A DNA stretch of 57,356 nt from Magnaporthiopsis rhizophila (Eukaryota; Ascomycota; Sordariomycetes; Magnaporthales; Magnaporthaceae): the NCBI GenBank assembly GCA_003049465.1, contig PYSS01000166.1, forward strand, positions 7,477-64,832. The letters run 5' to 3'. The first letter of the stretch is position 1, and each line of letters opens with the position of its first letter. This document shows, one piece after another, positions 24,517 through 35,565 of the stretch. Both the position numbers and the translations under genes were made by a program. The notes below the pieces were generated by a model. The model was not told the DNA's origin and did not search any database. It saw only the letters and a program-made list of their open reading frames with translations.

Positions 24517-25924
24517 GGTGGGAGTGGCTGCCGGTACTGTTGGTAGGGAAATCGCGACGCCGAGCCCTCGCCGAGACTCTCGGCGTTACCTAGCGGAAAG
24601 ATGGGAAGCACCGTAACAAGGACGTCCGCAAGTGAAATACTGCACCGAGGGTGCTGCAAATGCCAGGTGACCGACATGCAGGTGTCACGGAAAGGACCTG
24701 TGTTTTAGCCGCTACGGCCCCTGAGGCTGGTAGGTATGCACTCGCCAGGGGCAGCACCATTACTACCCTCCAACTCCGTATTATTTACCTTGTGATGCAG
24801 CTACCAGTTTAAGTCGTTGTTACAGAGGGGTACGTCGTAGCGTAGAGCTCGCACCGGAGTCTGGTTTGGCATACCCCTCGAGTACAAAGACAGACAAGGG
24901 TGCCTTTGCTTGTCAATCGCCTCTTTGAGAGGTCAAGGGGATACGTCACCACGTTCTCCAAAAATTTATCCGCACTGCAAAAAGTAGTCCCCGCCCCTGG
25001 AATCTCGCTGGTAGGTAGAAACTGACTTGCAACTTTCAATCCACGATATTTGCACCAAATATAAGCATATGTAAAAAGAAAAACAAAACTGCCTGATGAA
25101 ATTTGGATGCGGCTTTTTCCCTATGTCAGTTTGATCGAAATCCGAATTTATATACATAGATTGTCGCCAGTGCGATGCTGGCGACTTCTTTTGCGGTGCG
25201 GACAAGTTTTCGGAGAACGTGCTCACCCAGGTAAACGCCTCAGAATCCCGTCCCCGCCCTCCCCGGAAACGTACCCCGTCCCAGGCGCCATTGTTGCACT
25301 TCGAGCACGGGGAGGTGGGTGAGCCGTGTTCGGGAATTTAACTCGCCGGCAAGAAAATTGCACATTACGGCCGGCATGGGCTGGGTTCAAGCCTTGCCTA
25401 CTTATGCCAATAAGCAGGCACCACGTACACAATGTTGACGCCTTTCGGGCCTCCTGCATGCGCCTGCAGCTGTGGCTCGTGATGTTGCTAGGTCACAATT
25501 GGCCATGCCATGTCACACACCCGTCACGAGCGGAGGAGAGGAAGCCCGAGTCTGGTACGAAGCCCCGAGCTTTCAAGGACCACAAGTTTTCATCCTTACG
25601 TTGGAGCGAGCCTTCCCTCTTCACACGCCTGTCTTTCGTGGGCAATGGCCAATCTTTGACCAACTGCTGAGTTCTTGAGATTTATTATACCCGATATCCT
25701 CGACGCATTCAGTTCTGCGGCATAAGAAGAGTTCGGCTTCGCTTGATCTCAAGGTCCAGTTGACCGGCTTCGGCACCTGGGGATTCTCTGTTCTTCACCC
25801 CGGAGCCGGCAAAACGGCTACCCCAGCGAATTCATCGGCCGACAATCCCGGCCTACCGTTGCCACCGGAGAGCGCGGCCAGTACAGTGGGCGCCAAGGCA
25901 ACCGCCAATACTGACGAAATTAGC
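24517..25924. other. divergent upstream region between DUF7708 and AAA+ genes
   Basis: This 1.4-kb region separates two divergently transcribed genes and probably holds both promoters. In the frame of the AAA+ gene's first exon, an Ala/Ser/Thr-rich open stretch extends from about 25680 without an ATG, so the AAA+ gene may have an earlier 5' exon here. No other feature is visible. Confidence 0.45.
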
Positions 25925-28900
25925 ATGAGCACTGCCGCAACTTCTGTGAGTTCATCTCGAAAATTTCCATAGGGTAGCCGCCCAAGCATGTTTAACTTAC
26001 TTGTGATTGCTACCGATACCTAGGATGCGGATCCGTCGAGTGATGGTAAGGTACCGCCAGCCGACACAGAAGCGGCCACAGTGGGGGATAAAGACGGGAG
26101 GAAGAAAGATGATGGTGAGGATCTTATCGCCAAAGAGCATGCAGAAGGCTCGACTGCGGGGGAAATGGAGCCAGCTGAACCGGACGCAGACGTCGTCGCG
26201 TCTCGGCTCACTGAAGTCGCAGACAGCTTCGATAGGGCAAAGATTCGTAGCCGCTTCTTCGACAACGACGACAAGGCGGTTTTTATAACGAACACCATGC
26301 ATAGCCTGCAGTGCATCCTGGAAATCATCACTGAAGCTCGACGCCAGGAGCCACAGCAGGAGGAAAATGCAGTGTGTGCCAAGGCCAAGCCCGAATTTCA
26401 GCGTGTCTCTTGGGAAGAATGGCGACAACATTCCTGGACAAGCCAGCCACATAAACACACCTCTCTGTACATATTGACCGACGAGCCACCGTCCGCTGCA
26501 GCACGGCTCACCAGGGTGAAAGGTGAAACTGAAGCATCCTCGCTCCATGACCGGCAAGGCGTCAGGCCTCTCCCTGCCCGGATCCGCATTGCCTCGGTGG
26601 CCGCACGAAGAACTCTGGACGCGCTCTGCGACGGGAAACTTCGCTACGCTCAAGAAAGTGGTCTGGTTCTCTTGCGGCCATACAAACTCCTGGTCCACCT
26701 GGACGAGGAGATTCGCAAAAGACGCGACGAGCTACGCGAAGCCTGTCATGCACCCACCGCCGGGGGTGGCAGCAGAACAGACGGGTCAGAGTCGGATGGC
26801 AAGGCTGCCAACACTGAGCCAAACCCGAACGGTGATATCTTCGGCCCGGGTACGAACTGGGACAAGCTCACACTAAAGGAGAGGGTGGAAGCTGCCGACG
26901 ACTTGGACACGGTTGTGTCTTTCATGGATCAATACCTGAAGCCGATGGGGCAGCTGGGAGCCCGCGGGGAAAATGCCATGTATTTCAACGAACTCTGGCA
27001 TCTACTCCGCCCCGGAAGCCTCGTCTACGTCAAAGACCGAACCATCCCTCAGAAGGTGTGGAGAGTGCTTCAGGGCATCGGCGGCCGCAGGCCTCTGGCC
27101 TCCCTAGAAGATGTTACCGATCAGCTACGGATGGGCGCGTCCTGGCAGGGCAAGGCGCTTCCGCTGCGGCTCGACTGCTACTACATCGACTTCAACGGCT
27201 CCAGCTTTGTCCGCGTGTTCCACACATTCCCCATTGAAGAGTTCACAGACCTGCGGTCAGATCAATAGTCTCCCCATTTTGCCATTCCCTATTGCAGAAG
27301 AACAGGGTCTGGTGAACTCTGCAACGCTCCTCGAGCGGGGTGCCCACTTTTGCGAGTGCACGCTGCCGTCATACAACTACTACCGCGGGAGGAGCCTGTG
27401 CTACTCGCCCAAAGGGGAGCTCCTGCGGCGACCTGAGCGTGGTAGCAATGGAAACAGTACTGCCGTGCTGTCCGAGGCTATTGAGAGCCCGGTCGTGGTC
27501 GACTTTGAGCGCTGCTTACAGGCCATTCCAGACTGGATGCCGGAGGAGGCAAATCCTGAGCTCTCAAAGGCGGATGAGAGCGAAGTCGTTGGAGACCCGA
27601 CGGACTATGTCGAAGACGATCGTATCTGGGACGTTCGGCTGGCGGAAAGCATCCTCGATTTCAAGGACCCAGGACAAAGGCTGGAAAAGCACGGTCCACT
27701 CACCAAAGACGATATGCTGCTCCTCCCAGACCGCGTATTCGCCTTCGTTCTCCGGACACGGCGCTGGGGTGAGACTTTCCAGACCGAAAACGCCGGGACA
27801 CATCCGCTAACGATGCACTTGTAGCGTGTCTCCAACTTGGTTACGACGATTCGGACCCTCCGCAAAAGAGGCTGCAGCCTGTCAAGGAGAAACCCGACGC
27901 ATGGAAAGACCTGCAAATACCTCTCAAGCATCGGTCGATCATAGAATCTCTAATCAGAACGCACTTTGGGAAGGCCAAGTCTCAAAGACGGCAGTACGAT
28001 CTCGTTCGGGACAAAGGCATGAATTGGCCCTTCTTGAAGGAACGCGGGGCTGGACCCTGGCTGACTGATTAAATAGGGAAAGGACTCATCATCTTGCTGC
28101 ACGGCGTCCCGGGAGTGGGCAAGACTTCGACGGCCGGTGAGATCTCTGTGCTCCATATAGACTCTGAATTCAGTTGACTAACTCTTGGTGGCCTAGAAAC
28201 CGTGGCGGAGTATTACAACAAGCCGTTGTTGCCTATTACGTGTGGTATTTCTTTTGTTTTTGTTTCGTCCTCGGAAGTTCGCGGGTCAATCCAAGGGGAC
28301 GAAGAGGCCATATACCATCCGCTAACACATTCGTACCACTGCAGGAGATCTTGGACTCACTCCGACCGACGTCGAGGCCAACCTGCAGACGTCATTCCAG
28401 ATGGCCCAAGCATGGGACTGCGTCCTACTGCTAGACGAGGCGGACGTCTTCCTCGCTGAGAGAAGTCGAGATAACGTGGAGCGCAACGCCCTCGTCTCTG
28501 GTGCGTAGCTAGCTAGCTAGCTAGCCTTTACCGTCCGCCTCCAACACCAAGGACACACTCGAAACGCTCGCTGACTGGCCGCGCCCCCTCCCCTCAAAAA
28601 GTGTTCCTCAGAGTACTCGAGTATTACGAGGGCATCCTCTTCCTCACGACCAACAAGGTCGGCGCTTTTGACGAGGCCTTCAAGTCGCGCGTCTCCATGG
28701 CCCTCTACTACCCGGCCCTCGACAGCGACCAGACGATCGGAATCTGGCGCACGCAGATGCGGCGCATGCGCAACAGCAGCGTCGAGGCCGTCCAGGGAGA
28801 CAGGCTCCAGCACATCGAGTTCGACGAGGGGGAGATACTCATGTACGCGACGCAGCTGTGGGCGCTGCAGCGGACGGTCCCCCAGCTCAAGCCCGTCTGG

Positions 28901-29701
28901 AACGGGCGCCAGATCCGCAACGCCTTCCAGACTGCCATCGCGCTGGCCGAGTACCACGGCAAGGAGGGCGAGTGCATCCACGTGAAGAAGTGGCATTTCG
29001 AGCACGTGGCCGCCGTGTCCAACGAGTTCAACGAGTACCTGTGGCACGTCAAGCATCGGCGGGACGAGTCGGATTTGGCGTTCCGCAACGAATTTAGGTA
29101 CGACAAGCACCAGGACGGCGTCGCCAACCACGGCGGGGTGTCTGGGATGGGGATGGCGACGTCCCAGCCGTTCCCGCAGAACCCTCAGGCGTCGCTCTTG
29201 ATGATGGCTCAGGCGCACAACGCGGCGGCCACCCCGGGCGCCAATTTTGGCACCAATCCACTGGGAGCAGGTCTCCAGGGAGGAGTCAATACCCTGGGCG
29301 GCGGCGTCAACATGGCCGCCAACCTAAGCGGCATGCCGTCGACTCTCGCGCAGTCGGGCGGGATGATGTTGGGCGCCGGAGCACTGGGCGGCGGCACTGC
29401 TGCGGCTGTTGCACCGGGCACCGCCACCCAGTTGAACGCGGCAGCTGAGTACGGCCAAAGCCGGGCGTTCAATTACGGCGAGCTAGCATGGTACCAAGGC
29501 TACGGGGCGGTGGCGGCTGGGAGCATCGCGGGAATGGGCGGCGGCGGCAGCAGCAGCCTCCCACAGCAGGGTTTGCAAGGGCTGAGGCCCGAGCAGCGGG
29601 TGCCGCAGCAGCACACAGCCCAACAGAACTCGTACCCCCAGATGCCGCCGGCCTCTCAGTGGCCACAGGGCTCGTCGATGCCTTCAGGGGCGCAAAAGTA
29701 G
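25925..29701 (+). CDS. DUF7025-AAA+ ATPase, eight exons, one apparent frameshift
   Basis: Exons are 25925-25945, 26024-27768 (with a frame break near 27256-27262), 27825-28016, 28077-28136, 28197-28244, 28345-28500 and 28602-29701. All splice phases agree. The N-terminal half is the fungal DUF7025 region. The AAA+ domain follows, with Walker A GVPGVGKTS at 28103-28129, Walker B LLLDEAD at 28425-28445 and LFLTTNKVGAFDEAFKSRV (sensor 1/arginine-finger region). The C-terminus is a Gly/Ala/Gln/Asn-rich tail. The intron before Walker A is GC-AG. Near 27258 the frame shifts by one base between FPIEEFTDLR and INSLPILPF, although both sides belong to one domain. If real, this inactivates the gene before the ATPase domain. 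Such proteins are common beside fungal NLR and HET genes. Their substrate is unknown. Confidence 0.75.
28506..28525. repeat. (TAGC)5 within an AAA+ gene intron
   Basis: Five tandem TAGC units lie just after the GTGCGT donor of the intron at 28501-28601. Confidence 0.9.
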
Positions 29702-30371
29702 GCAGTCAGGTGCTATCCGCCGCGTTCTCGGGCGGCATAGTCACATCCCTGCGTTACACCAGAATAGCATGCCCCCTGTCCACGGCCTTCTTGGCCTCGC
29801 CCCGCATGAGACCAAGCACAGAGCAAATGCCCACGAAGGCGTGTTGGTCCCCTTCCCCACTCGGTCGAAGGAGCGCCGGGTGCTAAAATCCCCGGATAAT
29901 GCAAAGCTTGTCTCTAACAGGGCGTCGTGAGGGCCGACGCCGAAGTATCCCTGGCTCGTCTCGAAAGATGCAGACCGTTTCCAATGTTCCGAATTCAAGC
30001 AGGAGTTTAGATGGCCACCGTTCATCAGGCGTGTCTGTATCCTCAGCGGCGCCGTAGCCCTCCATCATCCTCAGCCACGTCCGGAAACTGTCGGCGTCTG
30101 CCGGCCTTGTAGAGTTGAAGTCGCGCGCCGGGTCGCAGTAGGTGGCGTCCCGCAGCAGCGTGGCCAGGAGCGCCCTCTCGATGGGGACGGCGGCCCCATC
30201 GAGCTTTGAGTAGAAGTGGCCGTGGCCCCGGACGTGGTTGGCGAGAAGCTTTCGGACATCTTCACGTAGAAACTTGCTCAGATAATTCTCGCACGTGCTT
30301 AGGGCATACACGCGCACGCCGGGCACCCTCAGAATCGCACCGCGCACTTCGGGGCAGGGTGTCCGGGAAAG

Positions 30372-30392
30372 GTCGTCGTCGTCGTCGTCGTC
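30372..30392. repeat. (GTC)7 trinucleotide repeat, poly-Asp on the minus strand
   Basis: Seven GTC units encode the Asp run in the minus-strand C-terminal HET reading frame. Confidence 0.9.
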
Positions 30393-30650
30393 ATCGAAAA
30401 CACCGTCTCCAACATACGAGGCGAACGATTGATAGTCGTCGTCCGTCTGCGGCCGCGGGGGCCAGCCCGGCTGGAGTTTGCGCGTGGGCGGAAGGCGGCG
30501 CCGGCAGCTTCGTGGAGGATAAGGAGCACGGAGCGGGAGCCGCGCGTCTGCTCGATGTACGCTCTGGCGAAGTCGACGCACATGTGTTCGACCAGCTTGG
30601 TGCTTTGGTAGCTCGGCTGGAGCGGGACCTCGATGACGTCCATTAAGCTG

Positions 30651-30669
30651 TAGTAGTAGTAGTAGTAGT
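30651..30669. repeat. (TAG)n trinucleotide repeat, poly-Tyr on the minus strand
   Basis: Six TAG units encode a Tyr run, directly after DPRD in the HET reading frame, at the place where intact HET proteins have a single DxYSL-type motif. It looks like an expanded microsatellite. Confidence 0.9.
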
Positions 30670-31640
30670 CGCGTGGATCTGAAGCTTCAATGTTGCGGAA
30701 AAAGGCGCTGTAGATGCATTCGATGAAGCGGCTGTTCTGGTGGACGGTACTCAGATTTCTCTTCATGGAAAGGGGCGGGGTGATCTGGCGGGAGACCGAC
30801 TGCCCGAACTGTAGCCACATGTTCTGGAAGCAGAACGGCGGACACAGGAATTGGCGCTGCCACCAGCCGGCTAACGACATCAGGCGGCTCAAGCCGTCGA
30901 GGAGTTGTGCCTCAGCCATTTGTGAACCCTTTGGGCATATGAAGAATAGCTTTCGACAGAGGACGATTTCCTGGAAGATCCACACCCGGGCCCAATAGGG
31001 CAGTTTTACCAAATCCTCCAGTTCCTTTCTTCCAGTAGGTGTTGGGTATCATGGCCCGGCCCCGGTGTGGCAGGTCCTGCACGTGCAGCCCGGTCGTTGC
31101 TGGAGCCAATCCGATATGAACTTCCTGTCCTCCTTTTGCGCCTTTATTCCGGTCAAGTCAGGCATGTGATCTGATGGATCTGTCGAGTCTGGCTAGGACT
31201 TGTATTGTATCCATGGCCAGCGGGATGAGTCGTCCGTCCCGAGGAACGAGTAGAGGAGCCTCGCCGATCTGTAGAGATCGCCCATCATCGCGACCTACTG
31301 GCCTCTCGTCGAGATTTTCCTGTTTGATGCATAGCCCGTCCGCCCAGACCCGGAATCCGCCTCGTTCGACAAACTCTGCTTGTGCAATCACCGAAAGCCG
31401 CCTCAAGGCTTCCGCCAGGTCCAGGGTGGCGTTACGCCTGACGCCGTTCAACAATATTGTCCTGGTGACAGAGGCGTCCCCCAGACGTACGACATGGGCC
31501 GCAAAGAAACGTGGACTCCCGTCGGCGAGTAAAATAGTGTGAAGCCGGCAGGTGGCGTAAATCGCGTCGTCGGGCTCCCCAAGTGCCAGTAGCTCGAGAA
31601 CACGGATCTTTTTCCGTTTGACATCGAGATGGCCAACTCA

Positions 31641-32820
31641 CACTACGCCTGGGCGGCTAACAATTTGAACCAACAGAGGCACGCCTGTGCCACTGCAGTG
31701 TTGCCCGACATATATAACAGCACCTGAGAGTACCGCTGGGTGGGATCACGTAGTGCACATTCCCACGCGGTCTTTGTCCGAGCGGTCAAGTTCTCCCAAG
31801 GTCACGGAGTAGCACAAGCCAGGTGGGACCGCCGGATGGGTGTCGCCCCGAAGCATACGCCTGTACCGAGGTCCCATGTCCGGCATCTCATCCCAAACTT
31901 TGGCAAAGTTCGGCGGGGGATCCGGGCCCGGTGGGGATATCTCGACGGGTGTGCTATTTAGTCGATGCCGGCTCGTCCCGAAACGTGATAATTATGATGT
32001 ATATTATTTGGTTTTTATTTTTTTTTATCCCAGCGGGTCTCAAGATCCCTCCGGTCTCCCACAACTGTCGTGGCACTCGCGACTCTCCGGACGACGACGA
32101 AGTCTATCGTCCAAGCGACACCGCCTAACACCCACAAGATACCAGCCGTTGAAGATGCCTTCGGGGGAGTCAATCAAGACTTCGAAGACGGTTCAGACCG
32201 GGAGCTCCCGTTGTTAAACCTTTTTTTCCTGCCGCCTAAGATCTGCGAGGAGGGTGAGAACTTTCAGACCTCTTGTTGGTCAGGTTTGGAACCCGACGCC
32301 CAAGGTTAAGTAAGGGACTGGTCGACAAGTACGGCATCCAGTACGAGTTTGTCGACCGCGACGAGGAGAGCATCGTCAGCCTGATGTGATACGGCGATGG
32401 GTCAACCGGCGAGCCGGCTGGACTGGGTTGTTAGCGGCAAGTATGCTTGGTGCCAACGGGCAGTGGTGATTTTAAGTGTTTTGGGTACGGTTACTGTACA
32501 ATTTATAGACTAAAGGGAACCGGCTGGGCCAAACTCGAGTTCGGCGTATTTCGAATGCTCACCGGAAGCACGGCTTAAGTTTATTATTCGCAAACGCTTT
32601 GCGGAATTCGATGCAAGTACGAAACTGTTTAGGTTAAAGGGCCTTAGCCAAACTCTCTGATATAAATGTAACACGGTGGCGGTCTTGTCATCATTGCCGT
32701 TTAGGACTTGAAAACCTCGAGGTGGCACTTGATTCCCTTGAGAGACGTTTAGGAAGCAGCCTCAGGTGTGCGTTTGAAGCATAAAAAAGTCACGGCCTCT
32801 ATTGAGTTTGCTCCCACGAT
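31641..32820. other. gap between the two HET genes, with repeat B and coding-like scraps
   Basis: No gene is supported. It holds one copy of a short island repeat (31931-32018) and, at about 32315-32388 on the plus strand, a small coding-like end (YGIQYEFVDRDEESIVSLM then stop) that I cannot assign. It may be the last exon of a lost gene. Confidence 0.4.
31931..32018. repeat. island repeat B, copy 1
   Basis: This stretch matches 46447-46533 along most of its length, including the identical core GGCTCGTCCCG followed by CGTGAT-ATT-TGAT-TATATTA-like sequence. The two copies are diverged but collinear. No ORF is clearly conserved in both. Confidence 0.65.
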
Positions 32821-33087
32821 CTACACGATAACCATCTCTCTTGAAACCGCCTTCTCCAAAACTGCTTCTGCTTCAGAGAGCGATATCCCTACACTGTCGA
32901 AGTAACCAACTCTGCGGAAGCATGGTGGAACCAGGGCACCCTCCGGCTTCGCCGGCGCATCGGTGGATGGCTCGATGACAATTCCCATGATCCTATAACT
33001 CTGTTGGCACAAATCAACGTATACTTGATCTCGCACGCGGCCTCTGTTCACGGCGCCGCGTACCCAGGGGCTCTCGGCCAGAAACAC
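32821..33087 (-). pseudogene. out-of-frame C-terminal extension of the second HET gene
   Basis: An 88-residue frame begins directly after the stop of the HET gene at 33090. It has protein-like composition (VFLAESPWVRGAVNRGRVRD ... FRRVGYFDS) that matches the usual end of this HET subfamily, where an FRRVG/FxRxG block is common. It is shifted relative to the main frame, so the gene was probably longer and was cut by a small indel near 33090-33100. Confidence 0.6.
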
Positions 33088-33089
33088 GG

Positions 33090-34625
33090 CTAACGGGCTC
33101 TTAGGTCGACGTGGACTTCAGAATCGGGGAAAAAGTGGAAACACAAATCGCCGCCTTGGAAGCCATCCATCTCTAGCGGACTTGTGTCTTCCTTGCCCGG
33201 GCCGCCGTCCGCAGTCCGCAGCAGACAAGGGAGTACTGGCGCGCGAAGGGTAAGCCGGCCGGATCCGACACGCCCAAAAGGGTTCTTGCCGATGACCTCG
33301 ACCTCGCAGTTCAGCGCGGCCACTGAATCCAACGGCGCTGGATAGGGGAATGGCCCCTCGGTCTGAGTGGGCTGGACGGCACCGCTCACGGATGCCCACG
33401 ACCATGAAGGAGCTACAGAGTTGCTCGCCGGGGCAGCCCGGGAAGCAGCAGCTTCGCGGGGTTCGTGAGGCCAGTCGCGGCGCCAGCTGAGTCCGGTGAC
33501 CATGTTCTCCCGCCATAGACCGGCGTAGTACGTGTAGCTAGTATGCGCAGCGTAGGCGGCAGCAATGCCCGAGATCGCTGGGAGCTTGTCTTCTCGGAAT
33601 GTGAGCTTACGGAGCGAATAATCCCGCACCGCGTGGGACCAGCCGCCGTGCCGTTGTTCGTCTGCTCTTCCGAAGATGCGTTTGAGCCTGCACAACGGGA
33701 GACCAATACCAGTTTCATTGAAATTGTATTCGCCCAAGTCCCGCTCTTCCCATTCCCCTTCATCGCAGCACCAGACGAGCCTCTCGGTCTCAAAGCGAAG
33801 GACTCGCCGGGACATGCTAAACTCTTGGAGCGCCCAACCACGGCTATCGAGCGGTTCTCGGGTTGCGGGGAATCGGGGCTCATATTCGGGTGGTCTTAGG
33901 TAGACTGACGTCACCTGGGTCTCGTTTGTCCTCGGGCGGATCTTCAGCGTCATGTATCTAAACGGCCGCGGCTTCAGGAAGCCCTCTCCGGCGCTTGATG
34001 AGTTGGCTGCCGCGATGGTGAGGTAGGCGTGCTTGTATACCGCGGCCATCTTGGACGATTCAATCTCCCAGTCGGACGGACTGTCCTGTAGAATGCAAAG
34101 GGAGTCGATCCAAAGGTAGCGGATGCCCAAGACACGAGCCACCTTGACCGCATCGCTAAACGTCTTGGGCAGCTCAGCGATCGGGATCCCTTTTTCCCTC
34201 TCGCCGAGGGTGGCGGTGGTGGTAGTAAGAGGCCGAGAGCTGCCCCAACAATGACTGAGCGCCAAATACTGTCCCGTTTGCCCCCCGGATTCCCATAGCC
34301 GAACGGCGCCGTCTTCTGATGACGTATCGTGAGAAGCACCCACATCGAGGACCCGGGTTGGCAGGAGAGTAGCTTCTCTGGCCTTGCAGCTTTGGTGTTC
34401 ATCCTCGCATTTCTTGATCCACCGCCGAATTCGCCCAACCGTAGGCGCGCCTAGAGGGTCGGCATGGACCACACCTGAGAAACGGCCGGATACCCTGATC
34501 GGCGCATCTAAGGTATTTACGAACCGAGTTAGCCGGAGTGGATACGGGGTGGCGACTTGACGCTCAAGTACCGACTGACCATGGTCGAACGTCATATATA
34601 CCCCTTGGCAGGTGCGAGGGAACAT
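33090..34625 (-). CDS. HET-domain protein (core domain intact)
   Basis: From the ATG at 34625 the frame encodes 511 residues with all hallmark HET blocks: YLALSHCWG (about residues 120-128), GIRYLWIDSLCILQD (about 167-181) and DSRGWALQE about 100 residues later. WKWA/WSWAS-type motifs follow near the C-terminus (SWSWASVSGAV). This subfamily controls vegetative incompatibility and triggers cell death when non-self is sensed. The frame stays open upstream of the ATG to a non-ATG codon at 34679. Beyond that, across a TGA at 34710-34712, it continues with family-like sequence (CCYVCRKLPLQ). The true start may therefore be upstream, and a CGA-to-TGA change may have removed it. The C-terminus is also cut (see 32821-33087). 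A shortened protein with an intact HET domain could still be made. Confidence 0.75.
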   Translation of the reverse strand: MFPRTCQGVYMTFDHGQSVLERQVATPYPLRLTRFVNTLDAPIRVSGRFSGVVHADPLGAPTVGRIRRWIKKCEDEHQSCKAREATLLPTRVLDVGASHDTSSEDGAVRLWESGGQTGQYLALSHCWGSSRPLTTTTATLGEREKGIPIAELPKTFSDAVKVARVLGIRYLWIDSLCILQDSPSDWEIESSKMAAVYKHAYLTIAAANSSSAGEGFLKPRPFRYMTLKIRPRTNETQVTSVYLRPPEYEPRFPATREPLDSRGWALQEFSMSRRVLRFETERLVWCCDEGEWEERDLGEYNFNETGIGLPLCRLKRIFGRADEQRHGGWSHAVRDYSLRKLTFREDKLPAISGIAAAYAAHTSYTYYAGLWRENMVTGLSWRRDWPHEPREAAASRAAPASNSVAPSWSWASVSGAVQPTQTEGPFPYPAPLDSVAALNCEVEVIGKNPFGRVGSGRLTLRAPVLPCLLRTADGGPGKEDTSPLEMDGFQGGDLCFHFFPDSEVHVDLRAR

Positions 34626-34712
34626 GGGGACTCGTTTCCCTGACCCCCGTCGGTCGAGCTGGTGGATAAACGACCGCAAGTCACAGCGGACCAGGTCAAG
34701 ACTGTGAAATCA

Positions 34713-35441
34713 ATACCGAATATCGTCGTCGCCGTCGATGAAGTAATCCGTTGGCCGTGCATTGGGCCCATATAACGTAGAATCCTGGAGGGGCAGCTTT
34801 CGGCACACATAGCAACATTTTTCGGAACCTGGTCTCTCGTTGCTAGGGGCGGCTCCGGCAGCGGCTGCTTCTGCCGGCATGGCCGTGGCGAGGGGGGAGG
34901 GAGCGTGGTTTGAACCAAGGGCTGGTTGGCTTGCTTTGGGGGAGGCTGCGAGCTTGGAACTTGAACGGTGAAATGTCCCAAGTCGAACAAGATATGGATC
35001 GGGGCTTGGGCAGCCTCAAGTTTGCGACCGAGCCCAACCGTGGTAGCGGCTATCGAATCAGGTGGGGTACAACTAATGGCCGGCCGCAGCTGCCGTTCCG
35101 ATCGTGGTTGTCTGGGCCGCCACCAATAGTGTCACGGCAAGGCAAGCCTCGCTTGTCTGGGCCACCTCGTTGGTCCACGGCTGTCTCCGTGAACTAGTAG
35201 GCCGGACCCTTTCCGGCCGCCTTTGTCTCCTCTGAGTTCGCATTTTTTGCACCTCTAACCCTATCCCTTTTTGTTCAATTGATACGTAAAGATTGCTGCT
35301 ACAGCTAGCCGTCATCTAATGGCTCGTTGGTTAAATGTCTCCTGTATGCCTCCTTGGTCGCATGTGCTGCCGCCATCGCCAAAGTCGAACAAGGCAATCA
35401 CGGCTCGCCAAGCGACATCCGGCAAGTTTAGCGTGGTGCAC
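34713..35441. other. upstream region of the HET gene
   Basis: The first part holds the probable N-terminal coding sequence of the HET gene beyond the in-frame TGA. The rest shows no gene. At its far end, from about 35381, is copy 1 of repeat A, which overlaps the 3' end of the next gene. Confidence 0.45.
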
Positions 35442-35565
35442 CTAGATATCCAATAGTAGCCGTGCCTGATGCTTAGCGATGAGTTCCTTTAGCCACCGAT
35501 TGGCTGTGGGCGCCTCTCGTCCCTCGTGAGGGGCTTCTATTATACGGACGGCATCGGTCAACCCC
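35381..35565. repeat. island repeat A, copy 1 (3' end of the coiled-coil gene)
   Basis: This stretch shares collinear, diverged blocks with 46233-46392, for example CAAGGCAATCACGGCTCGCC and ACGGACGGCAT. Read on the minus strand, copy 1 is the final coding exon and 3' flank of the coiled-coil gene. Confidence 0.7.

Larger units (their letters stand above)
29883..31640 (-). pseudogene. HET-domain gene, multiply frameshifted
   Basis: Read on the minus strand, the pieces of a HET (heterokaryon incompatibility) protein appear in the right order. They are KKIRVLELLALGEPDDAIYA, then the core SYVWG region at 31478-31498 (see findings), then DASVTRTILLNGVRRNATLD, FRVWADGLCIKQENLDER, MMGDLYRSARLLYSFLG, YWARVWIFQEIVLCRKLFF and DVIEVPLQPSYQS, and finally a C-terminal frame ending at 29883. 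These pieces lie in different frames. A TAG at 31295-31297 follows the DER/Q position, and at least four further frame changes occur. No in-frame ATG is seen at the 5' end. HET domains trigger programmed cell death on allorecognition. This copy cannot make a normal protein as sequenced. It is convergent with the AAA+ gene, 181 bp away. Confidence 0.75.

Noticed and set aside
28517..29218. 233-codon frame on the minus strand
   Set aside because: It is the antisense of the AAA+ ATPase exon with sensor and arginine-finger motifs.
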